From Deltaproteobacteria bacterium (GTDB taxonomy: Bacteria; Myxococcota; Myxococcia; SLRQ01), in assembly GCA_007128675.1 (NCBI GenBank), contig SKWY01000501.1:1-25223 (forward strand): a stretch of DNA of 25,223 nucleotides. The letters are read 5' to 3'. The notes below the pieces were generated by a model. It saw only the letters and a list, made by a program, of their open reading frames with translations, ran no database searches and was not told the origin of the DNA. Position 1 is the first letter of the stretch, and every line of letters starts with the position of its first letter. Made by a program: the position numbers and the translations under genes. Positions 24,158 to 25,223 of the stretch are shown here, one piece after another.

Positions 24158-24270
24158 CGTTCTTCCCGGCTCGGTAGAGTATGCGATGATCAGGTGCATC
24201 AAAGGCCATTTGTCGCCTTGAGGCCACCTGGGACTAGACTTCCTTTTCATTCGAGGTATGGACCCTGGCT

Positions 24271-24315
24271 CCTGGTCTGTTAGATCCACGAAAACCCACG
24301 GCTTGACAGACCAGG
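24271..24315 (+). promoter_or_regulatory. 10-bp inverted repeat with an embedded TTGACA upstream of greA
   Basis: CCTGGTCTGT (24271-24280) is the exact reverse complement of ACAGACCAGG (24306-24315), with a 25-base loop. A perfect sigma-70 -35 hexamer, TTGACA (24303-24308), overlaps the right arm. The best -10 at a spacer of 18 is only TTTACC (24327-24332). It lies about 105 bases before the greA ATG. It could be an operator over a promoter or a leader hairpin; which of these cannot be decided. Confidence 0.4.
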
Positions 24316-24420
24316 CCCTTGGGGAGTTTACCAACCTATACGTCAACGACGAATCCTTCAATTCACGAACAAGCGCACCCTGCGGCTCTAGACCCGCGGG
24401 TGTTCTCGACGGAAGCAGAC

Positions 24421-24897
24421 ATGGAGCGAGTTCCAATCACTAAAGGGGGGCATGAGGCCCTTCGCGAGGAGATGAGGAGGCTAAAGGCCGTCGAGCGACC
24501 AAAGATCTCGAAGGAGATAGGCGTCGCAAGAGAGCATGGGGACTTGAGCGAGAATGCCGAGTATCATGCCGCCAAGGAGAAGCAGGGCCTCATCGAGGCC
24601 CGAATCGCCTATCTCGAGGACCGTCTTGCCAGAGCAGAAGTAATCGATCCATCGAGTCTCTCCGGTGATCGAGTGGTGTTCGGGGCCACCGTTCGTCTCC
24701 TCGATGTCGACAACGATCTCGAGGTCACATATCGAATCGTGGGCGAGGACGAGTCCGATCTCGATAGAGGACTCATCTCGATCGCCTCTCCCATTGCACG
24801 GGCCTTGATCGGAAAGCTCGTAGACGACGAGGTTGAGATTCGTACCCCCCGGGGTTCTCGGCATTATGAGATCCTCGAGGTGAGCTACGAAGATTGA
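24421..24897 (+). CDS. greA: Transcript cleavage factor GreA
   Basis: A protein of 158 residues, exactly the usual GreA length, from ATG 24421 with GGAAG 5 bases upstream. The frame is open to 24319, but the extension has no counterpart in the family. The N-terminal coiled coil (10-75) carries the acidic tip HGDLSENAEY with D41 and E44, which holds the catalytic magnesium in the RNA polymerase secondary channel. The C-terminal FKBP-like domain follows (GATVRLLDVDN, then SPIARALIGKLVDDEVEIRT). GreA stimulates cleavage of backtracked RNA so that stalled polymerase can resume. The next gene overlaps or directly follows its stop. Confidence 0.97.
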   Translation: MERVPITKGGHEALREEMRRLKAVERPKISKEIGVAREHGDLSENAEYHAAKEKQGLIEARIAYLEDRLARAEVIDPSSLSGDRVVFGATVRLLDVDNDLEVTYRIVGEDESDLDRGLISIASPIARALIGKLVDDEVEIRTPRGSRHYEILEVSYED

Positions 24898-25223
24898 AAG
24901 ACGCGGTGGTTTCCAGACGTCCAGGTCGAAACGGGCTAGAGGCCACCAAGCAGGCCGAGGGCAGGCGGCTCGAGCCCGACTCCAGGCCTCCGGACCCACT
25001 CCATTCGTCCTTGAATGAGGCGGCGCGAATGAATCCAGTCAAGACCGGCGATCCTTTGCCTTGCAAGGCTCCATCGGTCTCCAAACAAGATCCGCCTGAT
25101 CCCAAGGATTGCCTCCAGCTCGAAAGGCTGCTGGCTCCTCTTGCTTTTGCGGTTAGGAACGATTTTGCCGGGCTCGAGAGGATTCGTGGGCTCGAGGAGC
25201 TGATTCTTGCGAGACTAACCGAC
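24894..25223 (+). CDS. recG: N-terminal part of a probable RecG helicase (runs off the window)
   Basis: The frame (codons at positions divisible by 3) is open from the end of greA to the right edge, giving about 110 residues without a stop. The TTG at 24894 overlaps the greA stop (TTGA); GTG 24906 and ATG 25029 are alternatives, so the start is uncertain. The first 70 residues are polar and Pro-rich. The last visible part, LERLLAPLAFAVRNDFAGLE followed by RIRGLEELILARL, resembles the extra N-terminal domain that precedes the wedge domain in myxobacterial and deltaproteobacterial RecG, the branch-migrating DNA helicase. No helicase motif lies within the window, so the name rests on that short similarity. 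A hypothetical protein of another kind is possible. Confidence 0.45.
   Translation, partial: MKDAVVSRRPGRNGLEATKQAEGRRLEPDSRPPDPLHSSLNEAARMNPVKTGDPLPCKAPSVSKQDPPDPKDCLQLERLLAPLAFAVRNDFAGLERIRGLEELILARLTD

Noticed and set aside
24158..24436. N-terminal extension of the kinase reading frame.
   Set aside because: The residues are low in protein character, and the ATG at 24157 directly precedes the cyclic-nucleotide domain with a purine-rich ribosome-binding site.

Overview
The window looks like chromosomal DNA of a GC-rich, Gram-negative bacterium of the myxobacterial/deltaproteobacterial type. The reasons are Ser/Thr-kinase-like proteins, a sigma-54 activator tail, a very large TPR protein, a DUF4476 protein, secreted and outer-membrane-type small proteins, and a pyrR-pyrB-pyrC cluster with type I dihydroorotase. 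The lineage is an inference from gene content. No tRNA, rRNA, CRISPR array, IS element or phage gene was seen.

Layout. (1) 1-220: the C-terminal Fis-type helix-turn-helix of an NtrC-family regulator, cut by the window edge. (2) 295-5424, minus: a 1709-residue TPR protein whose C-terminal end resembles an M48 peptidase domain that has lost HExxH. (3) 5425-7356, plus: a gene-poor stretch with palindromes, then an outer-membrane-type protein and a secreted protein with a twice-used acidic motif. A strong hairpin terminator follows. (4) 7519-11189, minus: four genes encoding a small zinc ribbon, a membrane-anchored pseudokinase, a NarL-type response regulator overlapping it by 4 bases, and a secreted DUF4476 protein. 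(5) 11288-12985, plus: a HAD-family 5'-nucleotidase. (6) 13128-13763, minus: a putative lipoprotein with six Asp-rich loop repeats. (7) 14023-15161, plus: a ribbon-helix-helix protein and an NAD-dependent epimerase, closed by a hairpin. (8) 15240-21287, plus: lepA, a one-helix membrane protein, pyrR, pyrB, pyrC and an unknown gene. (9) 21330-24157, minus: a cyclic-nucleotide-domain Ser/Thr kinase overlapping a winged-helix AAA ATPase gene by 4 bases. (10) 24421 to the end, plus: greA and the start of a probable recG.

How the genes work together. The pyr genes supply the second and third steps of UMP synthesis together with the PRPP/uracil-sensing PyrR. The minus-strand cluster at 7519-11189 and the kinase-ATPase pair at 21330-24157 look like two separate signalling modules. 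The first is the best candidate for an undescribed system: a kinase fold without catalytic residues is translationally coupled to a response regulator, and no histidine kinase is visible. LepA and GreA are housekeeping factors for translation and transcription.

Several starts were moved from the longest reading frame to a better-supported codon with a Shine-Dalgarno match. These are 5860, 6667, 11288, 14023, 18213, 24157 and 24421; 10800 and 13763 are less certain choices.
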